Part shown: one piece after another, positions 49,512-58,187 of the stretch
Numbering within the stretch: position 1 is the first letter of the stretch
How the letters are laid out: each line of letters starts with the position of its first letter
Source of the DNA: an uncultured Bacteroides sp.
GTDB taxonomy: Bacteria; Bacteroidota; Bacteroidia; Bacteroidales; Bacteroidaceae
Assembly (NCBI GenBank): GCA_900555635.1
Contig: USLU01000017.1
Location: 30,649-94,648, forward strand
Length of the DNA stretch: 64,000 nucleotides
Direction of reading: 5' to 3'
The notes under the pieces: model-generated
Database searches by the model: none
Told to the model about the DNA's origin: nothing
Seen by the model: the letters and a program-made list of their open reading frames with translations, nothing else
Translations under genes and position numbers: made by a program

Positions 49512-50057
49512 ATGATTAGAAAAGTATTTAAAGTGGGTGATACTATCACCATTCACCGTACCTCATATGCAGGTACACACAACGTTTATGCTTTATCACA
49601 TCTAAGTGGTGGAGTAGCTCTTATAGATGAAACCATTTCAGAAACAGAGGATAATTGGGGTGGATTGGTAGTGAAATCTTTCACTTTCCAGTTTCTGAAA
49701 CCGGGCACAGCTGCAATTCAGTTTGTTTATTACCGTACTCCTGAAGAAGCTATATACGAAGATGTATTTTCGTACGTAGTACTGGCAGGGAATGCTGACA
49801 GTACCTTTGAGGGAGCTTGGGGCGAATACGAACCGCTTACAGAAGTCGAAAAAGCTATTTTTGAGAAAGCTGTGACATTGAAGGGTGTGGTATACATACC
49901 TTTTATTGCAGCTAAACAAGTGGTAGCGGGTTATAATTACCGCTTTTACTGCATTTCAGAAAGCGTTACTCGAGACCCCAAATTCGGCATTGCCCGAGTA
50001 GACATTTATGTACCGCCAACAGGCGAACCAAGGTTGGAAAATATCGTGGAATATTGA
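49512..50057 (+). CDS. Putative double cysteine-protease inhibitor: chagasin-like plus cystatin-like fusion
   Basis: A 181-residue protein with no signal peptide. Residues 1-92 resemble chagasin (inhibitor family I42): an opening strand pair with GDTITIHRTSYAGTHN, then GGLVVKSFTFQFLKPGTAAIQF and YYRTPEEAIYEDVFSYVVLA, in which chagasin's RPW becomes RTP. Residues 98-181 resemble a type 1 cystatin (stefin): GAWGEYEP start, helix EVEKAIFEKAV, strand YIPFIAAKQVVAGYNYRFYC with the diagnostic QVVAG loop at 136-140, and DIYVPPTGEP in the second loop. I do not know this combination from the literature. The target is unknown and no papain-like protease gene lies next to it. Confidence 0.65.
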   Translation: MIRKVFKVGDTITIHRTSYAGTHNVYALSHLSGGVALIDETISETEDNWGGLVVKSFTFQFLKPGTAAIQFVYYRTPEEAIYEDVFSYVVLAGNADSTFEGAWGEYEPLTEVEKAIFEKAVTLKGVVYIPFIAAKQVVAGYNYRFYCISESVTRDPKFGIARVDIYVPPTGEPRLENIVEY

Positions 50058-50103
50058 TGTGATGACTTTAAATCATAAATTCATTTTCTTATAATTAAAT
50101 CTT

Positions 50104-50135
50104 AGGGAACAGTGTTCACCGGACTGTTCCCTTTA
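50104..50135 (+). terminator. Intrinsic terminator after the inhibitor-like gene
   Basis: AGGGAACAG and CTGTTCCCT form a perfect 9-bp stem followed by TTATT. Confidence 0.8.
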
Positions 50136-50190
50136 TTAGTTCACTTGGAATAGTTTGTGTCTTAAAGTTATCAATAAATCCACCCCTGGT

Positions 50191-50284
50191 TTTGTCGTTT
50201 ATGGGTTAAAAGATGCCGTTCATAGTACATTTTTTGCCGTTCGTAAGAAATAATCGGATCGGATTTCTTTATTTTCTACTTCTG
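50191..50284 (+). promoter_or_regulatory. LytTR-type triple direct-repeat site and promoter of the endonuclease-nucleotidase operon
   Basis: Three CGTT-centred repeats (TTGTCGTTTAT, ATGCCGTTCAT, TTGCCGTTCGT) have their CG at 50196, 50217 and 50238, exactly 21 bases apart. A -7 box TACTTCTG stands at 50277-50284, at the same distance from the last repeat as at 49418. Confidence 0.65.
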
Positions 50285-50347
50285 AAAATAAGTATTAAGG
50301 TGTGTATTTAATGTTTATAGACAGACAAGCACTAAAATTAATATATT

Positions 50348-52681
50348 ATGTATCGTACTTATTTAATAAAGGCTATGTCCTTTTGTCTTTTAGCGTTTTT
50401 TACGCTAAACATGATAGCACAAATCCCACAGGGGTATTATGATAGTGCATCTCATCAGAAAGAACGAAATCTAAAAACGTCGTTATCTGCTATTATCTCT
50501 AAGTTTGAGCCTAAAACGTATAATCGGTTATGGCCCTACTTTATGGAAACGGATAAACGGGATGACGGTTCTGTATGGGATATGTATTCTTCTCTCAAAC
50601 AGTTTCAGTTTATAAAAGAACAATGTGGTAATTATAAAATTGAAGGTGATTGTTACAACCGTGAACATTCATTTCCGCAGAGTTGGTTTTACAAAAAGGA
50701 ACCTATGCGATCAGACCTTTTCCATATTTACCCTACTGATGGAAAGGTAAACGGAAAACGTGGAGATATTCCTTTTGGAGAGACTGACAATCCGACTTAT
50801 TATTCGGCTAATAAACTGAGTAAACTGGGACCTAATACATTCCCAGGATATAAAGGGGTTGTATTTGAACCGTCTGACGAGTATAAAGGGGATTTCGCGC
50901 GTTCTTATTTATATCTGGCTACTTGTTATGAGGATTCTGTTTCGACTTGGAAAAGCCCGATGTTGGCTGGAAATAGCTATCCGGTCTTTGATAAATGGGC
51001 TATTGACCTATTATTGAAATGGTGTCGCCAGGACCGGGTCAGTGAAAAGGAAAAGAATCGTAATGAAGCTGTTTATAAGATTCAGAAGAATAGGAATCCT
51101 TTTATTGACTTCCCCGGTTTGGAGGAGTACATTTGGGGAGATAAGAAAGTTTGTGAGTTTACCCCGGATGAATATGTGCCTTATGCCGATAATACGGATA
51201 CCTTATCTATATTGTCTTTTAATGATTTTCATGGAGCTTTTGTAAAAGACGGTGGAGCACCCGGAGCCGGAGCACTTGTTCAGACTGTATTGACGGAAAA
51301 AAGCAAGAACAAGACTTCTTTAGTCGTTTCGGCTGGAGATAACTTTAGCGGAAGTTATTTCTCAAGAATAACCCGCGGAGAACCATTACCTGAGATGTTC
51401 CGGAAAATGGATGTACAGATGTCTGCTATCGGTAATCATGAGTTTGACTGGGGGCAGTCTTATCTGATAGATACAGCAGCTGTATATATGAATTTTATTG
51501 CTTCCAATATCAAATCTAAGGATGGCAGTCTATTAAAATGGTTACAACCTTATAAGATTATCAACCAGCGTTTGAAAGAAGGAGCCATTGTACGGATTGC
51601 TTTTGTTGGTTTGACAACTATTTCAACCGAGGAGAAAACCGGAGCAGGAGCTACCAAAGGATTGGATTTTATAAATCCTGAGGATGCTGCTCGTGTGCAA
51701 CTTGCTACAGGGTTAAAAAACAAAGGAGAGGTAGATATGGTGGTCTTACTAATGCATATCGGTACAAATATGGATAATAAAGATATTATTGAAGAACCGA
51801 ATGCTAAAAAATTACCTTGGCTGGAAGGAGTGGATGCCATCATATCGGGGCATTCTCATAAATTGGTATTGACTAAAGTGAATAATGTTCCTATTATTCA
51901 AGCGAATTTAAATGGAACTCATCTTGGTAAGCTGAATTTCAAAATACAGAGAAATGGAGATGATTTTGAAATTAGTTATATCGGTGGAGATACTATCCCT
52001 GTTAGAGGATCGGTTGATCGGGAGATCCAGACATCAATTGATAGAATATCAGAAAAATATGCATTTGATGAAGTATTGACAATAGCCGAAAATGATCTGA
52101 TTCATGATCGTAATATTAATAAGTTCAATTACACTCCTGTGGGGGCTTATGTAACAGCCTCTTATGCTGACTGTTTTCGGAAAAATAAGAGTTTGCAAGA
52201 AAAATATCGTAATAGTTTTATTATTGGTATCAATCATTTCGGAGGAATACGTGTGAGTATTTTAAAAGGTGATGTAACTAAATTACGTGCCGGTAATGTA
52301 TTACCTTTTGGTGGTAATATGGTTGCATACGAATTTACCGGAGAAAGTCTGATGAAACTGCTGAATGATGGACGGACTAACAAAAATGGGTATTTGCAAA
52401 CTTCCGGTCTGAAATTTAAATTGGACAAGGACGGACTTATTAATAAAATAACGGATATAAGCACGAAAAAGGAAATTAAGAAATCTTCAAAATGCGTAGT
52501 TGTACTCGATTCTTTTATTACTACAGGAGGAGATGGATATGACAAAGGCCTGTTTACAAATAATGAGATTAAGGAATTTAACTCTTTAAAGAAGGAAGTA
52601 ACAGAAGCTTTCATTAATTATTTAAGAGAATTAGGAGATTCGATATCTAATGAAAAGGCTCCATTACCTGTAGTTCAATGA
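50348..52681 (+). CDS. Secreted endonuclease I / 5'-nucleotidase (UshA-like) fusion
   Basis: A 777-residue exported protein. A signal peptide (MSFCLLAFFTLNMIAQ) leads to an endonuclease I domain (about 30-265) with the family core GDCYNREHSFPQSW and RSDLFHIYPTDGKVNGKRGD. A metallophosphatase domain follows with FNDFHG at 291-296, GDN at 330-332 and GNHEFD at 362-367, then a 5'-nucleotidase C-terminal domain (about 540-770). One chain can thus cut DNA and remove phosphate from the resulting nucleotides, a phosphate or nucleoside scavenging function. The next gene starts in its stop codon. Confidence 0.88.
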   Translation: MYRTYLIKAMSFCLLAFFTLNMIAQIPQGYYDSASHQKERNLKTSLSAIISKFEPKTYNRLWPYFMETDKRDDGSVWDMYSSLKQFQFIKEQCGNYKIEGDCYNREHSFPQSWFYKKEPMRSDLFHIYPTDGKVNGKRGDIPFGETDNPTYYSANKLSKLGPNTFPGYKGVVFEPSDEYKGDFARSYLYLATCYEDSVSTWKSPMLAGNSYPVFDKWAIDLLLKWCRQDRVSEKEKNRNEAVYKIQKNRNPFIDFPGLEEYIWGDKKVCEFTPDEYVPYADNTDTLSILSFNDFHGAFVKDGGAPGAGALVQTVLTEKSKNKTSLVVSAGDNFSGSYFSRITRGEPLPEMFRKMDVQMSAIGNHEFDWGQSYLIDTAAVYMNFIASNIKSKDGSLLKWLQPYKIINQRLKEGAIVRIAFVGLTTISTEEKTGAGATKGLDFINPEDAARVQLATGLKNKGEVDMVVLLMHIGTNMDNKDIIEEPNAKKLPWLEGVDAIISGHSHKLVLTKVNNVPIIQANLNGTHLGKLNFKIQRNGDDFEISYIGGDTIPVRGSVDREIQTSIDRISEKYAFDEVLTIAENDLIHDRNINKFNYTPVGAYVTASYADCFRKNKSLQEKYRNSFIIGINHFGGIRVSILKGDVTKLRAGNVLPFGGNMVAYEFTGESLMKLLNDGRTNKNGYLQTSGLKFKLDKDGLINKITDISTKKEIKKSSKCVVVLDSFITTGGDGYDKGLFTNNEIKEFNSLKKEVTEAFINYLRELGDSISNEKAPLPVVQ

Positions 52682-53646
52682 TTATAAAAAAAGCGTCTTC
52701 GGATGAATTAGAAAAATCCTATAGGGTCCGTTTGTTTGATATTGCTGAATTTTCGCAATACGACGGACCCGGAATTAGGACAGTGATTTATTTTCAGGGG
52801 TGTGGAGTTGCATGTGATTGGTGTCATTCGCCTCATTCGCAGCCCTATAAAGCACCTTTGATGTATAATGATAAGTTATGTGTCAATTGTGGTCGATGTG
52901 TTTCTGCTTGTTCTTATAAAGTGCATACTGTGATAAACCGACAGCATTTTCTCAATCGGACGAATTGTATTCAATGTGGCAAATGTATTGAAGAATGTCC
53001 ACAGAGTATTGCAGGGGTAGTCGGTAGTGCTTTGAATTTAGCTACTGTAGAAACTACGGTGGAAGCTCTTTTCCAACAAATTCTGCCTTATTTGGAACTT
53101 AATAAGTCGGATGGTGGTATCACGCTTTCTGGTGGGGAGGCTCTTTTACAGTCCGAAGCTTCGGAAGCACTATTGTGCCTTTGTAAAGAGAAAGGGATTC
53201 ATACAGTTGTTGAAACAGCCGGGCTTTTACCTTTGGATACATATCGTAAAGTACTTCCTTGGGTGGATATGTGGTTATTTGGAATGAGGGTAGTGACAGG
53301 TCGAAATAGACAACATGCTGAAAGAATAGATAAAGCTCTAGATTTTTTAGTAGATAGTGGTGCCAGTATACTTCCTCGTATTCCAATGATTCCTGGTTAT
53401 TTTGATCGTGAAGAAGTGTTGAATAAGTTGATTGAATTGCTGGAAAAATACTCACTACGCACTGTGTGGGTGAATCCTTGGAATAATGATTATGATATAA
53501 AATATTCGCATGCCGGTTTTCCTTTATTAATGGATAAACCTTCAGAAAATGAAATAAAAATATGTCAGGAGAAAATTCTCTTGAAATTTAAAAAACTAAA
53601 ATTTAATGTGTATGGAAATGAACTTAACTCAGAAAATGACGCCTAG
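52678..53646 (+). CDS. Glycyl radical enzyme activating protein (radical SAM)
   Basis: A 322-residue activase. The radical-SAM cluster cysteines are Cys42, Cys46 and Cys49 in GCGVACDWCHSP. An inserted ferredoxin-like domain has two further CxxCxxCxxxC motifs (Cys68-78 and Cys97-107), typical of activases for eliminating glycyl radical enzymes such as glycerol or choline lyases, not of classic PflA. It generates the glycyl radical on the next gene's product. The ATG overlaps the stop of the upstream nucleotidase fusion, and its end overlaps the start of the radical enzyme by 41 bases. Confidence 0.93.
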   Translation: MIIKKASSDELEKSYRVRLFDIAEFSQYDGPGIRTVIYFQGCGVACDWCHSPHSQPYKAPLMYNDKLCVNCGRCVSACSYKVHTVINRQHFLNRTNCIQCGKCIEECPQSIAGVVGSALNLATVETTVEALFQQILPYLELNKSDGGITLSGGEALLQSEASEALLCLCKEKGIHTVVETAGLLPLDTYRKVLPWVDMWLFGMRVVTGRNRQHAERIDKALDFLVDSGASILPRIPMIPGYFDREEVLNKLIELLEKYSLRTVWVNPWNNDYDIKYSHAGFPLLMDKPSENEIKICQEKILLKFKKLKFNVYGNELNSENDA

Positions 53647-56308
53647 AGTAGAAAAACTCTATAAACATTTAGTAAAAAAGGCTTTGAACGATCGTTCAGA
53701 TGAATGGTTTACACAAGAAATGTTTGATAATGTTTTGGAATCGCCCAATCCGGAAGAAAGATTTCCTTTGTGGGATCCGTTGCAAGAGTGCTCGGTCATA
53801 GTGCGTCGTGCTGTAGCTATAGATCGGATGTTGATTGCAATGACTGATGAAGAAAACAGTAAGAAAACCTGTACCGCAGAAATATTGGATGGGGATCTCT
53901 TATTAGGAGTAATGCCAATGGGGTCAAATGGTTTGGGTAAAGTATTCCCTAGCTTCCTTACAGATGATGAGTTGCGAGCAGGTTCTATTACAAATAGAAA
54001 TGCCGCCTCGTTGTTTGGACATAACTCCATGAACTATGAAGAATTACTTCGAGATGGTTTGAAGAAGAAGATCGAATTTTGTTCTGCACAACTGAAAGAA
54101 CTTGAAACTCTTTTGCGTACTCAGAAAAGAGAGATTATCCATGAACGGTCTAAATATAATGAATGTAATGAAGATGCTGCAAAATCAGAAAGTGAAAAGG
54201 CAGAGGCTTTGAGAAATCTGAGAACCAAGGAGAATAAATTAATAAGCCTGAAGCGTAAATTTGACTTTTATTGGGCAGTGGAGCTAGCATGTAAAGCCGT
54301 TATTGATTATGCACATCGTTTTGCCGATCTGGCACTTAAAAAAGCAAACGATAAGAATACAACTCCAGAACGGAAGAAAGAACTGAAAAAGATGGCAGAG
54401 ATTGCAATGCGTGTGCCCGAAAATCCTGCTGAGAATTTTTATGAGGCCGTACAAAGTATCTGCTTCTTCCATATTGCCTTACATGCATCTATGAACTTTA
54501 TCTCTTTAGGCCGTTTGGACCAGGTTCTAGCTCCTTATTTGGAGAAAGAAACGGATATGAACTTCGCAATGGAGATTTTTGAATGCTTTATCTTGAAATG
54601 TGCAGGAAGGCTGAACTTGAGCTCCAAATATCTGGTAAAACAGGATCATGTAGATTATGCTACTGTATTAGGAACTCATCCATATTATATAGACCAAAAA
54701 GCCGGGGTGAATAATTTCTTGCAGAATATTATTATCGGAGGAAAGCAACCGGATGGCTCAGATGCAACCAATAATTGCACCTATCTGATTCTTCAGGCAA
54801 TAACTAATGTAAATTTGTCTGCACCGGGTATATATGTTCGTTTACATAAGGATAGTCCTGAACAACTGTATAAAGCTGTGGCTGCTTCTATCTCAAAAAC
54901 AAAAAATAATCCTTCGATTCTGAACGATGATATTATGATTCCGGCTATGTATAAAATACTCATGCAAGATGAAAAAGATGTTCTGGAGATTCGTCAAAAA
55001 ATGCAGGAATTGGCTAACGACTATTGTGTAGACGGCTGTTGGGAACCTATTTTGAATGGAAAGTCGGACTGGACTTTCGGAATGCTGGTAGGAATGGTGG
55101 CTGTGGAATCTGCTCTGAATCAAGGAGCTTCATTGAAAAAAGACGATGCTCTGTTCAGAGGAGCCAAGGTGTCGCCTACTACTCCTGTACCACAGAGCTT
55201 TGATGATGTGATGAAGTATCTTAAAACTCATTTGCAGTTCTTTGTAGATCAATCTGTAATGTCGTTGTTCATGTATTATATGATTGATGAAAATGCAGCT
55301 CCTTCACCGCTGTTTTCAGCTTATCTGGAAGGATGTATGGAAAAAGGACGGGACAAAGCATCAGGTGGAGCCAATCACAATCTGGGAGGCGTAGTGCTGG
55401 GAGCTGTTCCTGATATGGTAAATACTTTGGCAGCCATTCGAATTTGGGTGTATGAGAAGAAAAAATATACGCTTGATGAAGTGCGTGAAGCTATTCGGGA
55501 AAATTGGGGATATCTGGGAGATAACCAGACACCTAATTCAAATTTGTCTGCTGATAAACAGAAACTGTACAAAGACATTCAGATTGACTTCGATACAAAC
55601 TCTCCTAAGTTTGGTAACAATGATGTGTTGGCAGATGAACTGACGCGTGATGTATTGGATATTTTCTACGATTGTGTACAGCAGTCGGCACAATTTGGAA
55701 AGAAATTGTTCCAAGATGTAGCACCTGAGAAAGAATGGAGAAGAATTGCTTCTTTGCGCAGTATGGCTGGTTACTACGGACTTCCGCTTGGTATGACATT
55801 CAATATCAAAATGAAAATTACTGCTGGTATGGGTACGTTTGAACAATATAATTGGCAAGGTAGGGGAGTGGCCGCATCAGCAAATCGTTTCAACGGTATG
55901 CCTATTGCTCCTAATTTCTCACCGATTCCCGGTACGGTGCATCAAGGTATAATGGGCACACTGAATAGTCTATCTAAATTGAAATTGCAGCGTTTTGCGG
56001 CAGGTGTTATTACTGATATTTGCTTGGCTGACGGAGCAGACACGACTCCTGCTTTGATAGAACGTATTGTCACAGAATTTATTAAGAAACAGGGTGGAAT
56101 GATGACAATGGCTATCGGAACAGTAGAGAAATATAAAGAAATATACGAAAAGTCTAAGGAAGCTGCTACTTTACCGGAGTTGGAAGCTGCTATGTTACTT
56201 GCTCCTTATGCGGATGTGAATGTACGCATCGGAGGTTGGCAGACTCCATTTATTACGTTACCATTGGATCACATGGAGAATTATATTAAGAGACCGACAA
56301 GTTTTTAA
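53606..56308 (+). CDS. Glycyl radical enzyme of unrecognised specificity (PFL/diol-dehydratase superfamily)
   Basis: A 900-residue enzyme, about 80-110 residues longer than most relatives because of a coiled-coil insertion near 150-215 (KKIEFCSAQLKELETLLRT, NLRTKENKLISLKRK). The thiyl cysteine is probably Cys478 in VDGCWEPILNG, and the radical glycine Gly877 in NVRIGGWQTPF, where Trp replaces the usual Tyr. Neither motif matches the pyruvate formate-lyase, choline, glycerol, isethionate or hydroxyproline forms as I remember them. The start at 53606 overlaps the activase; ATG codons at 53612 and 53618 are alternatives. Neighbours process nucleotides, so a nucleoside-derived substrate is a guess. 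It needs anaerobic conditions. Confidence 0.88.
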   Translation: MCMEMNLTQKMTPRVEKLYKHLVKKALNDRSDEWFTQEMFDNVLESPNPEERFPLWDPLQECSVIVRRAVAIDRMLIAMTDEENSKKTCTAEILDGDLLLGVMPMGSNGLGKVFPSFLTDDELRAGSITNRNAASLFGHNSMNYEELLRDGLKKKIEFCSAQLKELETLLRTQKREIIHERSKYNECNEDAAKSESEKAEALRNLRTKENKLISLKRKFDFYWAVELACKAVIDYAHRFADLALKKANDKNTTPERKKELKKMAEIAMRVPENPAENFYEAVQSICFFHIALHASMNFISLGRLDQVLAPYLEKETDMNFAMEIFECFILKCAGRLNLSSKYLVKQDHVDYATVLGTHPYYIDQKAGVNNFLQNIIIGGKQPDGSDATNNCTYLILQAITNVNLSAPGIYVRLHKDSPEQLYKAVAASISKTKNNPSILNDDIMIPAMYKILMQDEKDVLEIRQKMQELANDYCVDGCWEPILNGKSDWTFGMLVGMVAVESALNQGASLKKDDALFRGAKVSPTTPVPQSFDDVMKYLKTHLQFFVDQSVMSLFMYYMIDENAAPSPLFSAYLEGCMEKGRDKASGGANHNLGGVVLGAVPDMVNTLAAIRIWVYEKKKYTLDEVREAIRENWGYLGDNQTPNSNLSADKQKLYKDIQIDFDTNSPKFGNNDVLADELTRDVLDIFYDCVQQSAQFGKKLFQDVAPEKEWRRIASLRSMAGYYGLPLGMTFNIKMKITAGMGTFEQYNWQGRGVAASANRFNGMPIAPNFSPIPGTVHQGIMGTLNSLSKLKLQRFAAGVITDICLADGADTTPALIERIVTEFIKKQGGMMTMAIGTVEKYKEIYEKSKEAATLPELEAAMLLAPYADVNVRIGGWQTPFITLPLDHMENYIKRPTSF

Positions 56309-56321
56309 GTTTTGTAATCTC

Positions 56322-56329
56322 TGCTTTTG
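56322..56329 (+). promoter_or_regulatory. Possible internal promoter before the split nucleotidase genes
   Basis: TGCTTTTG followed by GAGTTGAATA resembles the TACTTTTG-GAGTTAAATA promoter segment before 49512. No 21-base-period repeats are visible ahead of it. Confidence 0.35.
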
Positions 56330-56377
56330 AGTTGAATATTTGAATAAACAATACTATTAAACTTTTAAAATATCAAT

Positions 56378-57163
56378 ATGATACAAAATTACAAAAAGGC
56401 ACTTTATGCAGTGGCTGTTGCAAGTTTACTGATGTTAACTGGCTGTCAGTTAACGCGTGATGCCGGAAAATCCAATTATCGGATTACTAAAGTGGAAGGG
56501 AAAATGATTAATATTGATTCGAGATGGGATGCTCATCCCGATTCCAATGCTGTGGCTTTGTTGAAACCTTACAAAGAAGAGGTAGATAAAATGTATGATG
56601 TGATTGGAGTCAGTGTTGAGAAAATGGATAAAGGTCGCCCCGAAGGGTTGCTTTCTAATCTTGTAGCCGATGTAATACGTCAAGCTGCCGAGAAAGTACA
56701 AAGCAAACCGGCAGATATGGGATTGATAAACACGGGAGGTTTGCGAAATATCTTGCCGGCTGGAAATATTACTGAAGCCACTATCTTTGAAATTCTTCCT
56801 TTTGAAAACTCTCTTTGCGTACTGACAATGAAAGGAATACATATGAAAAATTTGCTGGCTAGTATTGCTTCGTTGAATGGCGAAGCAGTGAGTGGTGTAC
56901 GTATGGAGATAACAAAAAATGGAAAGCTGCTAAGTTGCTCTATCGGTGGACAACCCATTGACGAAAATAAGCTTTATACAGTAGCAACGATTGATTATCT
57001 CGCAGATGGTAATGGCAGTATGGATGCATTTTTGCAGGCAGAAAAACGAGAATGCCCCGATGGTGCTACACTACGTGACTTGTTCATTGAATATGTGAAA
57101 AAACAAACTGCAGCCGGGAAGAAGATAACTTCAGCTTTGGATGGCAGAATTACCGTAAAATGA
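56378..57163 (+). CDS. 5'-nucleotidase C-terminal-domain lipoprotein
   Basis: A 261-residue lipoprotein (lipobox LMLTGC) that contains only the nucleotide-binding C-terminal domain of UshA-like 5'-nucleotidases: GLLSNLVADVIRQAAE, LINTGGLRN and FEILPFENSLCVLTM. The metallophosphatase domain is encoded separately by the next gene. The two products probably form one enzyme in the periplasm, since neither half has a full active site. Confidence 0.88.
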   Translation: MIQNYKKALYAVAVASLLMLTGCQLTRDAGKSNYRITKVEGKMINIDSRWDAHPDSNAVALLKPYKEEVDKMYDVIGVSVEKMDKGRPEGLLSNLVADVIRQAAEKVQSKPADMGLINTGGLRNILPAGNITEATIFEILPFENSLCVLTMKGIHMKNLLASIASLNGEAVSGVRMEITKNGKLLSCSIGGQPIDENKLYTVATIDYLADGNGSMDAFLQAEKRECPDGATLRDLFIEYVKKQTAAGKKITSALDGRITVK

Positions 57164-57189
57164 GTGTAACTTTTAATTTAGAATGATTT

Positions 57190-58029
57190 ATGAAATCAAA
57201 AATAAGAATTAGCAGTCTTTTTATTCTTCTTTCTTTGTGCTTGTCTTTTACTGCATTTGCACAGCAGGATAAGAAGCTAATTATTTTGCAGACCAGTGAT
57301 GTGCATAGTCGCGTGGAACCCATTAATCAAGAAGGTGACCGGAATTATGACAAGGGTGGATATATACGTCTTGCTACGTTTATGAAAGATTTCCGCAAAA
57401 ACAACCCAGATGTTTTATTATTTGATTGCGGTGACTTTTCGCAAGGAACTCCTTATTATAATAAGTTTCGGGGAGAAGTAGAAGTAATGATGATGAATGA
57501 GATGAAATATGATGCCATTACGATTGGTAATCATGAGTTCGACTACAATTTGGACAATATGAGCTCACTTTTCCAGAAAGCTGCTTTCCCGGTGGTATGT
57601 TCCAATTATGATGTGAGTGCTACAGTGCTTAAAGATCTGGTGAAACCTTATGTGGTAATTGAAAAAGCCGGAGTTAAAATTGGTGTGTTGGGATTAGGAT
57701 ATAAACTTGAAGGAATGGTACAAGCAAACAAGTGTGAAGGGGTGGTATACAAAGATCCTGTAGCTACAGCCAACGAAGTAGCTGCTACCCTAAAAGAGAA
57801 AGAAGGATGTGATATCGTCATTTGTCTTTCTCATTTGGGGTTGCAACTGGATGAGGGAGAGCTTATTCCAAAAACACGTAATATTGATGTCGTACTTGGG
57901 GGTCATACACATACTTTTATGAAAGGTCCCAAGACGCTTCTTAATATGGATGGGAAGAACGTATCATTGATGCACTCCGGTAAAAGTGGTATATATGTAG
58001 GACAAATGGACTTGACATTGGAAAACTAA
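57190..58029 (+). CDS. 5'-nucleotidase metallophosphatase-domain protein
   Basis: A 279-residue exported protein with signal peptide (LFILLSLCLSFTAFAQ). The metal-binding motifs are LQTSDVHSRV, FDCGDFSQGTP, TIGNHEFDYN, CLSHLG and GGHTHTF, all complete. It lacks the C-terminal nucleotide-binding domain, which is the upstream gene, 26 bases away. The gene order is C-domain then N-domain, the reverse of a fused UshA. Confidence 0.9.
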   Translation: MKSKIRISSLFILLSLCLSFTAFAQQDKKLIILQTSDVHSRVEPINQEGDRNYDKGGYIRLATFMKDFRKNNPDVLLFDCGDFSQGTPYYNKFRGEVEVMMMNEMKYDAITIGNHEFDYNLDNMSSLFQKAAFPVVCSNYDVSATVLKDLVKPYVVIEKAGVKIGVLGLGYKLEGMVQANKCEGVVYKDPVATANEVAATLKEKEGCDIVICLSHLGLQLDEGELIPKTRNIDVVLGGHTHTFMKGPKTLLNMDGKNVSLMHSGKSGIYVGQMDLTLEN

Positions 58030-58055
58030 TAGTTTCTTCTGATGAAAGTTCTTTG

Positions 58056-58100
58056 AAGGCTTTCGGGCTGCATTTAATATGCAATCCGGAAGCCTTTTTA
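58056..58100 (+). terminator. Intrinsic terminator closing the nucleotidase operon
   Basis: AAGGCTTTCGG and CCGGAAGCCTT arms with one G-U, an inner GCAT/ATGC hairpin and a T5 tail. Confidence 0.8.
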
Positions 58101-58144
58101 TTATTTTCTTATCTGATAATTCCCTGTCAACCAAAAAATCTTAT

Positions 58145-58152
58145 TAACTTTG
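58145..58152 (+). promoter_or_regulatory. -7 promoter box of pheT
   Basis: TAACTTTG, 36 bases before the ATG at 58188. Confidence 0.6.
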
Positions 58153-58187
58153 CGGGTCACTTTTGAAAACTATAAAAAAATAATGAT

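Noticed and set aside
53606..56308. Pyruvate formate-lyase (pflB)
   Set aside because: The double cysteine of pyruvate formate-lyase is absent; a single GCWEP cysteine and a ferredoxin-containing activase indicate the eliminase type.
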